Source: Marinobacter koreensis (GTDB lineage: Bacteria; Pseudomonadota; Gammaproteobacteria; Pseudomonadales; Oleiphilaceae). Taken from it: DNA of 64,000 bases. Position numbers and translations under genes: made by a program. Shown here one piece after another: positions 37,441 through 46,746 of the stretch (the stretch's first letter is position 1; every line of letters starts with the position of its first letter). The notes under the pieces were generated by a model. The model was not told the origin of the DNA, made no database searches, and was given only the letters and a program-made list of their open reading frames with translations. Location: NCBI RefSeq assembly GCF_023156285.1, contig NZ_JAKZAJ010000005.1:248001-312000 (forward strand), given 5' to 3'.

Positions 37441-37458
37441 AGCGTACAAGTGTACGCA
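37441..37458. promoter_or_regulatory. FabR/DesT-like operator
   Basis: GCGTACA and TGTACGC (37442-37457) form a perfect 16-base palindrome around AG. It closely resembles the AGCGTACA half-sites of FabR/DesT regulators of unsaturated-fatty-acid genes. Its position just after a promoter and 43 bases before the desaturase fits repression. Confidence 0.7.
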
Positions 37459-37500
37459 AAATAGGTGAGTTGAGATCTGTCGGTTAAGCAAAGGTGAGAA

Positions 37501-38586
37501 ATGAACGCAATCGCAAGGCCGGACTCGGCAAGCGACCCGGTATTTGGTAAACCGGACGAACGGGAACTCAGGGATCGTATGAAGCGGGATTTGCCTGCGG
37601 ATACGTTCAAGGCGCAGACCTGGCGTGTGGTCTGGTTTCTTCCCATGCAGTTGATTATCTGGGGAGGCATCGCGGCCATTCTGGTTCTGGATTTGCCCTG
37701 GTATGCGAATATGGGGCTGGCGCTGTTAGTTGGGCATACCCTCGGTTGCCAGGGATTACTGGCTCACGAAGTGCTGCACGGCGCACTCGGCATGAGCCGT
37801 CGATGGCAGAACCTGTTTGGTTGGCTGGGATTCGGTCCGTTTCTCGTGCCGCCCGAGTTCTGGCGGAAGTGGCACAACGTGGTACACCACGGCAACACCA
37901 ATGCCGGGGACGTGGATCCTGACAGCTTCGGGACATTGCGTCGCTACCGGACGGATCCGAAGCAGAAGAAATTCACCCGGCTCGCGCCGGGAGGTGGCAC
38001 CTGGTTCAGCTATCTGTTCCTGACCTATTCGTTTACTTTCCACGCACAGCTGGTGCTGTGGTTTCAGGCGAGGCGCCGGAAACAGTTCAAAGGGTTTGAT
38101 CGCAGGAAGGCTATCCGTCAGTCGGTTATCTGTCTTGGCCTGTGGGTGGCCCTGGCGGTGATTTCAGGCCCGCTGGCCGTGTTCACGGTGCTCGTTCCGT
38201 TCATGGCAGCCAATGCGCTGGCGCAGGCCTATATCCTGACCAATCACTTTCTCCGGCCTCAGACACCAACCAACAATCCCCTGGACAATTCCATGAGTCT
38301 GCGAACGCTTCCGGTTCTGGACCGGCTGCATTTCCGCTTCAGCCATCATGTGGAGCATCACTTCTTTCCCAAGATGCCTTCGACCATGGCGCCCCGGGTG
38401 AGGCAGTGGCTGGAAACCCACGAAGGGGACCGTTACATGGCGATGCCTCACGGCAGGGCGCTCGCCATGCTCTATTCCACGCCCAGGGTCTACAAGACGC
38501 CAACACAACTGGTGGATCCCAACAATCCGCAGCGGGTTTTTGACCTCCTGCCACTGCAGGCTGAGTACGCTGCTTCCAATCGGTGA
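37501..38586 (+). CDS. Membrane fatty-acid (acyl-CoA) desaturase
   Basis: The 361-residue membrane di-iron enzyme introduces a double bond into acyl chains. Three histidine boxes are present: HEVLHG (about 89), HNVVHHGN (about 124) and HHVEHH (about 281). Hydrophobic helices flank them (about 45-80 and 200-250). AGGTGAG precedes the ATG. The FabR/DesT-like site upstream suggests control by the saturated/unsaturated acyl-CoA ratio, as for Pseudomonas DesB. Regiospecificity cannot be read from sequence; delta-9 is likely. Confidence 0.9.
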   Translation: MNAIARPDSASDPVFGKPDERELRDRMKRDLPADTFKAQTWRVVWFLPMQLIIWGGIAAILVLDLPWYANMGLALLVGHTLGCQGLLAHEVLHGALGMSRRWQNLFGWLGFGPFLVPPEFWRKWHNVVHHGNTNAGDVDPDSFGTLRRYRTDPKQKKFTRLAPGGGTWFSYLFLTYSFTFHAQLVLWFQARRRKQFKGFDRRKAIRQSVICLGLWVALAVISGPLAVFTVLVPFMAANALAQAYILTNHFLRPQTPTNNPLDNSMSLRTLPVLDRLHFRFSHHVEHHFFPKMPSTMAPRVRQWLETHEGDRYMAMPHGRALAMLYSTPRVYKTPTQLVDPNNPQRVFDLLPLQAEYAASNR

Positions 38587-38603
38587 GCCCTTGCCGGCAG
38601 CGA

Positions 38604-39584
38604 CTAGCTGCCGGCGTAGCCCAGCTTCTTGTTCACCAGGTTGAACAGGTCCCGACCGGAGTGCCAGAGGTCGAAGTTCTCGAGGAACTGATCGGTCAGG
38701 GCCCGTTTCCAGCCGATGAAATCACCGGCCATGTGCGCGGTCATGATCACGTTGTCCCTGTCCCAGAGCGGATGATCTTCCGGCAGTGGCTCTTCCTCGA
38801 ACACATCAAGGGCGGCGCCGGCAATTTCTTTCGCATCGAGGGCGGCGATCAGGTCGTCGGTTTTGACGATGGGGCCGCGGCCGATATTAATCAGGCGCGC
38901 GCTGGTTCGCATGGCCTTGAAGGCCCGCTGGTCGAACAGGCCCTCGGTCTGCGGGGTCAAGGGGGCGGCGATGACGACGTAATCGAAGTGTTCCAGTTGC
39001 TGGAACAGCTGGTCGTTGCCATGAACCGCCACGAAATCCGGGTCATCGTGCCGGGGCGTCCTGGCGATGCCGTGGGGATGGAGCCCGATAGCGCTGGTCA
39101 GGCGGGCAATCTGACGGCCGATGGAGCCGGCGCCGACCACCAGCACCTGTTTTCCTTCCGCGCGCTCGGTGTCCCTGTGTTTCCATTCGTGCCGCTCCTG
39201 CAGTCGGACGGAATTAGGAAAGTCCTTGGCGAACATCAGGATGGTACAGAGTACATACTCGGCGATGGTCCGGTCGAAGATGCCGCGCGCATTGGTGACG
39301 ACCACATCACTGTCGATCAGTGCCGGAAACATAAGTGCATCCACCCCTGCGCTGGTGGCATGAATCCACTGCAACCGATCGGCAGCCGGCCAGGCAGCCT
39401 CGAACGCCTCGGTCCGAAAGTCGGTCACCATCATTACGTCGGTTCCGGGCAGTGTCTGCCGAAGCGTTTCTTCGTCGCACGCAAACCGGACTTCCGCCCT
39501 TGCCCTGACTGCATCCATGCCGGGGGGTTCCTGTTCGCCGGGTGCAGTCAAAACCGTGATCACTGGTTGGTTCTGCTGAGTCAT
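38604..39584 (-). CDS. D-2-hydroxyacid dehydrogenase
   Basis: The 326-residue NAD(P)-dependent enzyme of the D-isomer 2-hydroxyacid dehydrogenase family interconverts 2-oxoacids and D-2-hydroxyacids. The nucleotide motif is GAGSIGRQIA (about 145). The catalytic triad is seen as Arg in NIGRGPIV, Glu in DVFEEEPL and His in MTAHMAG. It resembles the glyoxylate/hydroxypyruvate reductase branch, but the substrate is uncertain. It is convergent with the desaturase. Confidence 0.88.
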   Translation of the reverse strand: MTQQNQPVITVLTAPGEQEPPGMDAVRARAEVRFACDEETLRQTLPGTDVMMVTDFRTEAFEAAWPAADRLQWIHATSAGVDALMFPALIDSDVVVTNARGIFDRTIAEYVLCTILMFAKDFPNSVRLQERHEWKHRDTERAEGKQVLVVGAGSIGRQIARLTSAIGLHPHGIARTPRHDDPDFVAVHGNDQLFQQLEHFDYVVIAAPLTPQTEGLFDQRAFKAMRTSARLINIGRGPIVKTDDLIAALDAKEIAGAALDVFEEEPLPEDHPLWDRDNVIMTAHMAGDFIGWKRALTDQFLENFDLWHSGRDLFNLVNKKLGYAGS

Positions 39585-39827
39585 TGGGCCTCCGCCTGGT
39601 TATCCGTGAGTGAAGCGCGTCCTGATGGATGCAACATTTATGTTTACCAGTCTGGTTGCCGCCGGTGAGTCGGTCAACCTGGGCAAATTTCGGGCCCGCC
39701 ATGGCGGGGATTGAGGCCGTACTTCTACCTACCAGATGTTTGGGGTGTTTTGCCTTGTATGGCCTGTTGTTCCTGACTAACCTGCATGAGTAGACATTTT
39801 TTCATATCCCGTTGCCAGGAGGTGGTT

Positions 39828-41054
39828 ATGGCAGAAGCGCCCAACAGAGAAACCGGTCAGGCCAAGCCGCGCAAGGTGAAGTATCGTAAGGCAAAGGCCA
39901 GTTTTAACCCTGCCATGCAGGCGATTCCGGTTTCGGGAATCCGTCGACTCGTGAATATGGCGTCGTCGATGAAAGACGTCATCCACCTGTCCATTGGTCA
40001 ACCGGATCTGCCAACGCCCAAGCACATCATCGACGCTTACGTGGATGCTTTGAATGCGGGGCAGACGGGATACACGATGGATGCGGGTCTGCCGGAACTG
40101 TTGGTTGCTCTGCGGGACTATTACGGGCGCCGCTACAACCGAAAGCTCACCCGTGACAACATCCTCATCACCAGTGGTGCCACCGAGGCGATGTATCTGG
40201 CGCTGTCTGCCACTGCGGCGCCCGGCAGGCAGTTCATCGTGACCGACCCCTCTTTCCTTCTTTATGCGCCGCTGATACGGATGAACGGCGGCGAAGTGAA
40301 ATACGTGCCCACTCGTGCGGAGAACAACCACCAGCTGGATCCGGACGAGGTAATCCAGGCCATGGGGTCCCGTACTTTCGCGCTGGTTCTTAACAATCCC
40401 AATAACCCTACCGGGGCTGTGTATCCGCGAAGCACCGTCGAAACGATCCTGTCCGAGTGCGCCTATCGCGGGATTCAGGTCTACGCCGATGAAGTCTACG
40501 ACCATCTGATCTTTGACGACGATGACTTCGCCAGCGTCCTGAACTGTTCCATGGACCTGGACAACATCATGTGCATCAGCAGCTTCTCCAAGACCTACAG
40601 CATGGCCGGTCTCCGTGTCGGATGGGTGATTTCAAGCCAGGCGGCGATCAAATCCCTTCGCCGTTACCATATGTTCACCACGTCCGTTGCCAATACGCCC
40701 GCGCAGTTTGCCGGTGTTGCGGCGCTGACCGGCGACCAGCAGTGCGTCACCGACATGGTGGATATCTATCGCGAGCGTCGGGACAAGACGGTCGAGTTGA
40801 TCGAACAGACGCCCTACATGACCGGGTACAAGCCGGGCGGTGCGTTTTTCGCGTTCCCGGACCTGCCGCCCCATGTGGATGGGTCGGATCTGGCGTTGCG
40901 GATGCTCAAGGAGACAGGGGTCTGCGTGGTTCCCGGAGATGCCTTCGGTGAAGCCTGCACCAATGCGCTGCGCATCAGCTTTTCCACAACCTGTGAAAAG
41001 CTCGATCAGGCATTCGACCGGATTATCCCCTGGATGGCCAAACAACAGTTCTGA
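39828..41054 (+). CDS. Pyridoxal-phosphate aminotransferase, class I/II
   Basis: The 408-residue fold-type I aminotransferase has NPNNPTGAVYP (about 192), the YADEVYDHLIF segment, and the PLP-binding lysine in SSFSKTYSMAGLRVGW (about 253). AGGAGG ends six bases before the ATG at 39828, so the in-frame ATG at 39786 is rejected. The charged N-terminal 35 residues are longer than in most aspartate aminotransferases. The substrate is unknown. The CPXCG gene follows closely. Confidence 0.9.
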   Translation: MAEAPNRETGQAKPRKVKYRKAKASFNPAMQAIPVSGIRRLVNMASSMKDVIHLSIGQPDLPTPKHIIDAYVDALNAGQTGYTMDAGLPELLVALRDYYGRRYNRKLTRDNILITSGATEAMYLALSATAAPGRQFIVTDPSFLLYAPLIRMNGGEVKYVPTRAENNHQLDPDEVIQAMGSRTFALVLNNPNNPTGAVYPRSTVETILSECAYRGIQVYADEVYDHLIFDDDDFASVLNCSMDLDNIMCISSFSKTYSMAGLRVGWVISSQAAIKSLRRYHMFTTSVANTPAQFAGVAALTGDQQCVTDMVDIYRERRDKTVELIEQTPYMTGYKPGGAFFAFPDLPPHVDGSDLALRMLKETGVCVVPGDAFGEACTNALRISFSTTCEKLDQAFDRIIPWMAKQQF

Positions 41055-41059
41055 GGTGC

Positions 41060-41254
41060 ATGGTGTCGGCGCTGGAATCCGTACTTGTCCAATGTCCCTA
41101 CTGCTGGGAAACCCTGGATATCAGTGTCGACCCTTCCGTTGCGGATCAGGAGTATGTCGAGGACTGTCAGGTGTGTTGTCAACCGATCGTGATTCACGTG
41201 ACCTTTGATGAGACACTGACTCCCCATGTGGAAGCCCGGGCTGAAAACGAGTGA
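41060..41254 (+). CDS. CPXCG-motif cysteine-rich small protein
   Basis: The 64-residue protein has two Cys pairs, CPYC and CQVC, with spacing typical of CPXCG-type zinc-ribbon proteins. In this copy the first pair reads CPYCWE, so the usual glycine is replaced. The acidic tail is common in the family. It lies five bases after the aminotransferase stop, with GAGG upstream. The function is unknown. Confidence 0.85.
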   Translation: MVSALESVLVQCPYCWETLDISVDPSVADQEYVEDCQVCCQPIVIHVTFDETLTPHVEARAENE

Positions 41255-41346
41255 TTTCGGGCCTTCTCTCAGTCTTTTAATCTCAACGCAGTTGCCCCGG
41301 CCATGGCAGAGGCGCAGGATATAGGCATCCCAGGAAGGAGCTTCTG

Positions 41347-41919
41347 ATGAAAATCCAATGCCGGCCAGTGTTCTGGCTGATGATCACGGCCGTGGCGTTG
41401 CTGGCCTCCGGTTGTGCCAGCATGTCACCTTATTCGATCTCCGAAGCGGAGTTGGAGCAGCATCTCAAGGGCGTTGTGGCCGACTATGACCGGGAGCAAC
41501 TGCAAAGCGGTTCTCCGCTGAGCCTGAGCCTTGATGACGCCGATATCACCCTTGGCCCGGACGGGCGCAACGTGGCGGTGATCGACGTGCGAGGCCAGAT
41601 TGCACTCAATGCCCTCATGGCGAAACTGCCAGTGGATATTGCCCTGAAAGTGGAGGGCGCTCCCTATTACGACAGCAAGGAAAAGGCGATCTATATCCGT
41701 CGGCTCCAGTTGTTGGAGAGCAGTATCGATTCGCCGTTCTTCAAGGGTGATCTGGCGCCAGTCACCGACACGGTTATGAGGGTTGTGGCGCAGATGCTCG
41801 AAACCATGCCGGTCTATCGTCTTGACGAGACCAAGCTGGCGCAACGAATGTTCGGTATGGTCCCGATGGATGTTCGTGTGGCTCCCGGGCGGCTGGAATT
41901 TGTCATGGCGGACAAGTAA
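41347..41919 (+). CDS. DUF1439 lipoprotein
   Basis: The 190-residue protein has a signal peptide ending in the lipobox LLASGC, so it is probably an outer-membrane lipoprotein. The mature part matches DUF1439 (YceB-like), an amphipathic-tunnel fold related to lipid-binding TULIP-like proteins; the fold role is inference. AGGAAGGAG precedes the ATG. A bidirectional terminator follows. Confidence 0.85.
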   Translation: MKIQCRPVFWLMITAVALLASGCASMSPYSISEAELEQHLKGVVADYDREQLQSGSPLSLSLDDADITLGPDGRNVAVIDVRGQIALNALMAKLPVDIALKVEGAPYYDSKEKAIYIRRLQLLESSIDSPFFKGDLAPVTDTVMRVVAQMLETMPVYRLDETKLAQRMFGMVPMDVRVAPGRLEFVMADK

Positions 41920-41943
41920 CGGCGAAGCCGTTCAAGGATTAAA

Positions 41944-41968
41944 AAAGGCGGCCTCTCAGGCCGCCTTT
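41944..41968. terminator. Bidirectional Rho-independent terminator
   Basis: AAAGGCGGCC and GGCCGCCTTT form a perfect 10-bp stem with a TCTCA loop between convergent genes. The A- and T-runs on each side suit both directions. Confidence 0.92.
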
Positions 41969-41969
41969 G

Positions 41970-43124
41970 TCAGTCTCCCAGACGTTTACAGATGGCATCG
42001 CCAATCTCGCGGGTCCCCCGCTGAGTGCCGGCATTTTCCGCAAGATCCGCGGCCACGGCATTGAATAACTCCTTGGCGGCAGAGGCGAGGGTCGGATCTT
42101 TACGACTCAGCCAGTCCAGCATCCGCGCGGTGGTGAACAGCATGGCGGTCGGGTCAGCAAGACCCTGGCCGGCGATGTCCGGAGCGCTGCCATGGGTTGG
42201 TTCGAACATGGACGGCATATCCGGATCGGTCGGGTTCAGATTGCACGAAGGTGCCACCCCCATTCCACCTGAAAGCACCGCGGCCAGATCGGTGAGAATG
42301 TCGCCCTGGAGGTTGCTGGCCACCACGACATCGAACGCCCAGGGACTCTGGACGAATTTCATGCACGCTGCATCCACGAGTTCATGATGGGTGGCCACAT
42401 CCGGATACTCTTCCGCGATTTCCTCGAAGACCTCGGTATACATATCGCCCCAGTAGCGCAGGGCGTTGCGCTTGGTAATGACACAGACCTGGCTCTCCCG
42501 GGTGCTGCCGTCCAGGGTCCGGAAACTGCGTGTGTTACCTTCCTTGGCCCGTTGTTCCGCCCGGCGGCGGGCCTGCTCGAAACCGTAACGAATGATGCGA
42601 TCCGTTGCCTTGCGGGTAAAAACCTCCATTTGTGTTGCCACTTCATCGGGGGTTCCTTTCCGCAGTCGACCGCCCTGACTGACATACTCGCCTTCGCTGT
42701 TTTCGCGGATCACCAGCATGTCGATGTCTTTGGCGCGTTCATCCGCCAGATACTGCCGGGCGCCGGGAAGGAGTCGGGCCGGGCGCTCACACACCCACTG
42801 GTCGAAGTTCTTGCGCATGTCGAGCAGCGGTGCCAGCGAGATGCTGTCCGGTAACAGGTAGCGGCCAGGGTCGTCCACCGGTCCCGGATCGCCCAGCGCA
42901 CCGAGCAGGATGGCATCGTACTGCTGCAATTGCTCAAGCGCGTCTGCCGGCCAGGATTCACCATGCTCCTCATGCCAGGCGTGAGAGGGCCACGGGAAGC
43001 GTTTCCATTCCAGTGCCAGTCCGTGCTTTGATCGCAGAACTTCAAGGCAACGCACAGACTCCGCCACCACTTCCGGGCCGATACCGTCGCCGGGGGTCAC
43101 GGCAATGCGGGTTGGTTGCACCAT
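41970..43124 (-). CDS. Tartrate/D-malate dehydrogenase-type (isocitrate/isopropylmalate family)
   Basis: The 384-residue enzyme opens TRIAVTPGDGIGPEVV, and the metal-binding segment NLQGDILTDLAAVLSG (about 269) and FEPTHGSAPDIAGQ (about 307) are typical. PDSISLAPLLDMRKN, with few substrate-loop arginines, points to the tartrate/D-malate (TtuC/DmlA) branch rather than LeuB. The expected reaction is NAD-dependent oxidative decarboxylation of D-malate or tartrate. AGGAG precedes the ATG. The exact substrate is inferred. Confidence 0.85.
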   Translation of the reverse strand: MVQPTRIAVTPGDGIGPEVVAESVRCLEVLRSKHGLALEWKRFPWPSHAWHEEHGESWPADALEQLQQYDAILLGALGDPGPVDDPGRYLLPDSISLAPLLDMRKNFDQWVCERPARLLPGARQYLADERAKDIDMLVIRENSEGEYVSQGGRLRKGTPDEVATQMEVFTRKATDRIIRYGFEQARRRAEQRAKEGNTRSFRTLDGSTRESQVCVITKRNALRYWGDMYTEVFEEIAEEYPDVATHHELVDAACMKFVQSPWAFDVVVASNLQGDILTDLAAVLSGGMGVAPSCNLNPTDPDMPSMFEPTHGSAPDIAGQGLADPTAMLFTTARMLDWLSRKDPTLASAAKELFNAVAADLAENAGTQRGTREIGDAICKRLGD

Positions 43125-43265
43125 TCCGGAGACTCCTTTTTAGATTGGGTGCGTATAAACAACAAAATCAGTGTAGTCACGTGGCGCGGGGTTGCCACCG
43201 TTTGACATCGTTTGACGCATACGTGGTTTTACCAAGGAGGGGGCTGCCGTTATAGTGGGGTAAAA

Positions 43266-44081
43266 ATGAATGCCAGATGCCATAATTTCGTCTCGCGAGA
43301 GACTGCTGGAGTTGAAGTGAACCAACCTGCTGTATTGTTTGACGAATCCCACTGTGATCAATGTGCCTGCGGGGAAGGGTTGGATTTTTCCTTCAGCTTT
43401 GCCTTCCAGCCGATCGTCGATGCGGTCAACAAAACCGTGTTTGCCCATGAGGCGCTGGTTCGTGGGCCTGAAGGCGAGGGGGCCATGTCGGTTCTTTCCC
43501 GGGTCAACGAGAAAAACCGGTATTCCTTCGATCAGATCTGCCGGGTGAAGGCCGTCAAGCTGGCATCGCGGCTCGGGATGGAGTCGATGCTGAGTATCAA
43601 CTTCATGCCCAATGCGGTCTATCAGGCCGAGTATTGCATCCGGACGACGCTGGCCGCCGCCAAGACCTACAATTTTGATACCCGTAAAATCATCTTTGAA
43701 CTCACAGAGAATGAGAATCTGTCCTCCGTCGAACACCTCGTGTCGATTATCGAGGCCTATCAGGAGATGGGTTTCAGCACTGCCATTGACGACTTTGGTG
43801 CGGGCTATTCCCGCTATAACATCATGATGGCCAGTCCTCCGGACTTGCTGAAACTTGATATGGGACTTGTCCGCAATGTCCACGAAGAGCCGAATAAGCA
43901 GGCGGTAGTCGCCGGCATCATCAGCATGATGGAACGGCTGGGCGGTCGAATCATCGCCGAGGGCGTGGAAACCAAGGAAGAGTATTTCTGGCTGCGCTCA
44001 CAGGGAATCGATCTCTATCAGGGGTTCCTGTTCGCCAAACCGGGCTTTGAAACACTGCCCGACGTGAACTTTCCAGACTGA
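43266..44081 (+). CDS. EAL-domain c-di-GMP phosphodiesterase
   Basis: The 271-residue protein is essentially one EAL domain. HEALVRG, FELTENENLS, DDFGAGYSR, KLDMGLV and AEGVETKEE keep the metal- and substrate-binding acids, so it is probably active. Starts at 43266 (ATG) and 43317 (GTG with GGAG upstream) are both possible. A short N-terminal CDQCACG cysteine cluster could bind metal. No membrane segment is seen. A small membrane-protein gene follows after 33 bases. Confidence 0.9.
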   Translation: MNARCHNFVSRETAGVEVNQPAVLFDESHCDQCACGEGLDFSFSFAFQPIVDAVNKTVFAHEALVRGPEGEGAMSVLSRVNEKNRYSFDQICRVKAVKLASRLGMESMLSINFMPNAVYQAEYCIRTTLAAAKTYNFDTRKIIFELTENENLSSVEHLVSIIEAYQEMGFSTAIDDFGAGYSRYNIMMASPPDLLKLDMGLVRNVHEEPNKQAVVAGIISMMERLGGRIIAEGVETKEEYFWLRSQGIDLYQGFLFAKPGFETLPDVNFPD

Positions 44082-44114
44082 ATGACCTAACCATCACCAA
44101 TTTCGGGGCCTCAC

Positions 44115-44471
44115 GTGTTATACCGGATTATTACAGTCATCGGAGCACTGGTCTTTGTGGTGGCGCTGTTCGCGCTGATCTGGTTTTTCTGTCGGAAATT
44201 CCTGGAACACCACGGCGTGACGGATCAGGTGTCTGACCGGGCCACGGTTCTGGCCACATGGACGTTTGCGGGTGTGAGCGTGGGCCTTATATTCGTCGTG
44301 GTCGGCGCATTTGTGCTTGGCCCCTGGGCGTTCTACCGCACGCTCCGGGGGCATGGCGTGAATATTTCCGACGCCGCCGCCATCTGGTGGGGCTTCGGGA
44401 TCGTACTCGCCTCCCTGAGCCTAACTGCCGCCGGCTTCTTCGGTTTTCTGGTTGCTGTCGGAGCCTACTAG
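44115..44471 (+). CDS. Small three-helix membrane protein
   Basis: The 118-residue protein starts at GTG. Three hydrophobic helices are evident (about 5-25, 48-72, 90-115), with a short basic loop FYRTLRGHGVNI. I do not recognise a family. It is likely co-transcribed with the EAL gene and overlaps the convergent LysR gene by four bases. Confidence 0.65.
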   Translation: MLYRIITVIGALVFVVALFALIWFFCRKFLEHHGVTDQVSDRATVLATWTFAGVSVGLIFVVVGAFVLGPWAFYRTLRGHGVNISDAAAIWWGFGIVLASLSLTAAGFFGFLVAVGAY

Positions 44472-45361
44472 CTCACCGCCTTGAGCTGATCCCGGAACCA
44501 CACCAGCGCCGGTTCCTTCTCATAGGGTTTGTGCCAGTAGAGATGCACATCCAGTGCAGGCAGGTCTGCAGGTGGGTCCATGATCTCGATACCAGACCGT
44601 TCCGCAATAATACGGGCATAGGTTTCCGGCATGGTCAGCAGCAGGTTGGTGTCCTCGACCACCCTGCACGCCGCGAAGTAATGCTGACACCGGAGGCGGA
44701 TGTTGCGGCGAACCCCCAGCCGGGACAGCTCGAAATCCTCGATGCCCGGTCCTTCCGTGCGCGACGACACCAATACGTGCTTTGCTGCCAGATAATCCGC
44801 CATGTTGAGGCCATTCCGGATCAGGGGGTGCTCCCGTCTTGCCAGAACCACCAGGCGATCCCGGCGCAGGAGTTCATGACTGGTCTGGTTACTGACCGGC
44901 AGCAGCACATCGACCGCAAAATCGAGCTTGCCGGCCGCCAGTTGGGTTTCCATATCCCGACGGGGAATGCGCTGGGAGACAATTTCGAGTTCGGGATAGC
45001 CGTCCAGTCTTTCCATCAGGCGTGGCAGGAACGTCGATTCGAGGACATCTCGCAAACCCAGGGAATAGGTTTTCCGGTGAGTGGCAGGATCAAAGGCATG
45101 AAACTGATTCACGGCGCTTTGTATCTGCGTCAGCCCCGGCCGCATCGATTCCAGGAACCGGCGTGCCAGGGGCGTGGGCACCATCTGATTGCCCTGCCGG
45201 GTGAACAGCGGGTCGTTAAAGTGTTCCCGGAGCCTGGAGAGCGAGTGGCTCACGGCCGGTTGGGTGAGATGCAATGCCTTTGCCGCACGGGTCAGACTGC
45301 CCTCCCGGTAAATGGTGTCGAACACGTGCAGAAGATTCAGGTCCAGGCGATTCAGAGCCAT
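44468..45361 (-). CDS. LysR-family transcriptional regulator
   Basis: The 297-residue protein has the N-terminal winged helix LNLLHVFDTIYREGSLTRAA (about 6-25) followed by LHLTQPAVSHSLSRLREHF. The co-inducer-binding domain spans about 90-295. It is divergent from the acyl-CoA dehydrogenase operon and probably regulates it from the 143-bp gap; this is inference from layout. Confidence 0.92.
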   Translation of the reverse strand: MALNRLDLNLLHVFDTIYREGSLTRAAKALHLTQPAVSHSLSRLREHFNDPLFTRQGNQMVPTPLARRFLESMRPGLTQIQSAVNQFHAFDPATHRKTYSLGLRDVLESTFLPRLMERLDGYPELEIVSQRIPRRDMETQLAAGKLDFAVDVLLPVSNQTSHELLRRDRLVVLARREHPLIRNGLNMADYLAAKHVLVSSRTEGPGIEDFELSRLGVRRNIRLRCQHYFAACRVVEDTNLLLTMPETYARIIAERSGIEIMDPPADLPALDVHLYWHKPYEKEPALVWFRDQLKAVS

Positions 45362-45504
45362 AATCGAGATCCGTTTACCAAATAAGCCGACGTAATGATA
45401 AAGGATAAGAATAATTCAGTCGCGTAATAGTTTGCTCAACCCTAGACTGAAATCATCGCGCGAACGAACGCGCTGGTGATTTCCGAGTGAACGAGGATCA
45501 GTCA
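45362..45504. promoter_or_regulatory. Divergent LysR / acyl-CoA dehydrogenase control region
   Basis: The region is A+T-rich at about 45390-45435 and contains repeated TAAT/ATAA tracts where a LysR protein could bind. I cannot fix a T-N11-A box or promoter elements with confidence. Confidence 0.35.
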
Positions 45505-46716
45505 ATGGATTTCAACATTTCCGACAAGGGTCAGGATTACCTCAACCGTGTTAAGCAGTTCATGAAGGAGGAGATTTATCCTGTCGAAGAGCAGTACCAC
45601 AAAGAACTGGCTGCTCAGGACGACCGATGGGTAGTACTGCCGATCATCCGGGAACTGAAAGAAAAGGCGAAGGCCCAGGGCCTCTGGAACATGTTCTTTC
45701 CCGACGACAAGTACGGATGCGGCCTGCTCAACTCCGACTATGCCCTGATTGCTGAAGAAACCGGTCGCAGTTTCATTGCCCCGGAAATCTTCAACTGCAA
45801 TGCCCCGGACACCGGCAATATGGAAGTGTTGATCCACTATGGCTCAGAGGAGCAGAAGGCAGAATGGCTTCCCCGACTGCTCAGTGGTGAGATCCGCTCG
45901 GCTTTCTGCATGACCGAACCGGGCGTTGCGTCCTCCGACGCGACGAACATGGAAGCGACGGCTGTCGTTGACGGTGACGAAGTGGTCCTGAACGGGCGCA
46001 AATGGTGGAGCACCGGCATCGGTCATCCCGATTGCAAGGTCGGTATCTTCATGGGCCTGACAGATCCGGATGCCCACAAACATCGCCGCCATTCCATGGT
46101 GTTGGTGCCGCTGGACAGCCCGGGTGTGAAAATCGAACGGATGCTGCCGGTATTTGGTGCCTACGATGAGCCGTACGGTCACGGTGAGGTGGTCTTCGAT
46201 AATGTCCGGCTCCCCAAGAGTGCGTTCATCGCAGGCCCTGGCCGAGGGTTTGAAATTGCCCAGGGACGCCTGGGCCCGGGACGTGTTCACCACTGCATGC
46301 GAGCCATTGGCGCCGCCGAGCGTACCCTGGAGTTGCTGATCAATCGTGCAACCACGCGGGAAGCGTTTGGTCGTCCTATCGCCAAGCTGGGCGGCAACCC
46401 GGACATCATCGCCAATGCCCGGATGGCCATTGAGCAGGCGCGGCTTCTGACTCTCAAGTGTGCCTGGGCGCTGGATACCAAAGGCATTATGGGGGCCTTG
46501 CAGGAGGTGTCGATGATCAAGGCGGTGGTGCCGTCGATGTTGCAGAAGATCGTCGATGATGCAATCCAGATCCACGGCGGCGCCGGTGTCAGCGATGATG
46601 ACTTCGCACTGACCCAGTTGTTTGCCTATGCTCGGGTGTTGCGACTGGCGGATGGACCGGACGAAGTTCATCGGGCTATGGTGGCTCGGCTGGAGCTTCG
46701 GAAGTATAAATCCTGA
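45505..46716 (+). CDS. Acyl-CoA dehydrogenase (ACAD10/11-like)
   Basis: The 403-residue flavoenzyme has FCMTEPGVASSDATN (about 135-150), KWWSTGIGHPDCK, and a C-terminal ADGPDEVHRAMVARLEL. This type of ending is usual in the ACAD10/ACAD11 and LvaC group. The start at 45505 is preferred over GTG 45487. With the kinase-like gene downstream it could act on phosphorylated 4-hydroxyacyl-CoA; ordinary beta-oxidation is the alternative. Two structured repeats separate it from the following SDR. Confidence 0.9.
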   Translation: MDFNISDKGQDYLNRVKQFMKEEIYPVEEQYHKELAAQDDRWVVLPIIRELKEKAKAQGLWNMFFPDDKYGCGLLNSDYALIAEETGRSFIAPEIFNCNAPDTGNMEVLIHYGSEEQKAEWLPRLLSGEIRSAFCMTEPGVASSDATNMEATAVVDGDEVVLNGRKWWSTGIGHPDCKVGIFMGLTDPDAHKHRRHSMVLVPLDSPGVKIERMLPVFGAYDEPYGHGEVVFDNVRLPKSAFIAGPGRGFEIAQGRLGPGRVHHCMRAIGAAERTLELLINRATTREAFGRPIAKLGGNPDIIANARMAIEQARLLTLKCAWALDTKGIMGALQEVSMIKAVVPSMLQKIVDDAIQIHGGAGVSDDDFALTQLFAYARVLRLADGPDEVHRAMVARLELRKYKS

Positions 46717-46746
46717 GCCGAGTTACAGGCAGGTAGTCTGGTGCCG

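Larger units (their letters stand above)
37235..37500. other. 266-bp gap between jetD and the desaturase
   Basis: No gene is seen. I find no strong hairpin terminator after jetD; a T-run (37334-37339) lacks a clear stem. The right half holds the desaturase promoter and operator. This is the right edge of the defence island, and no repeat of the 19.5-kb palindrome is present here. Confidence 0.5.

Noticed and set aside
19497..37500. Flanking direct repeats or a tRNA attachment site for the defence island
   Set aside because: I compared both edges by eye and found no shared direct repeat, tRNA or integrase gene.
38593..38615. GCCGGCAG / CTGCCGGC hairpin between the desaturase and the reverse dehydrogenase
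   Set aside because: The stem overlaps the dehydrogenase stop codon and has no T-tract on either side, so I do not call it a terminator.
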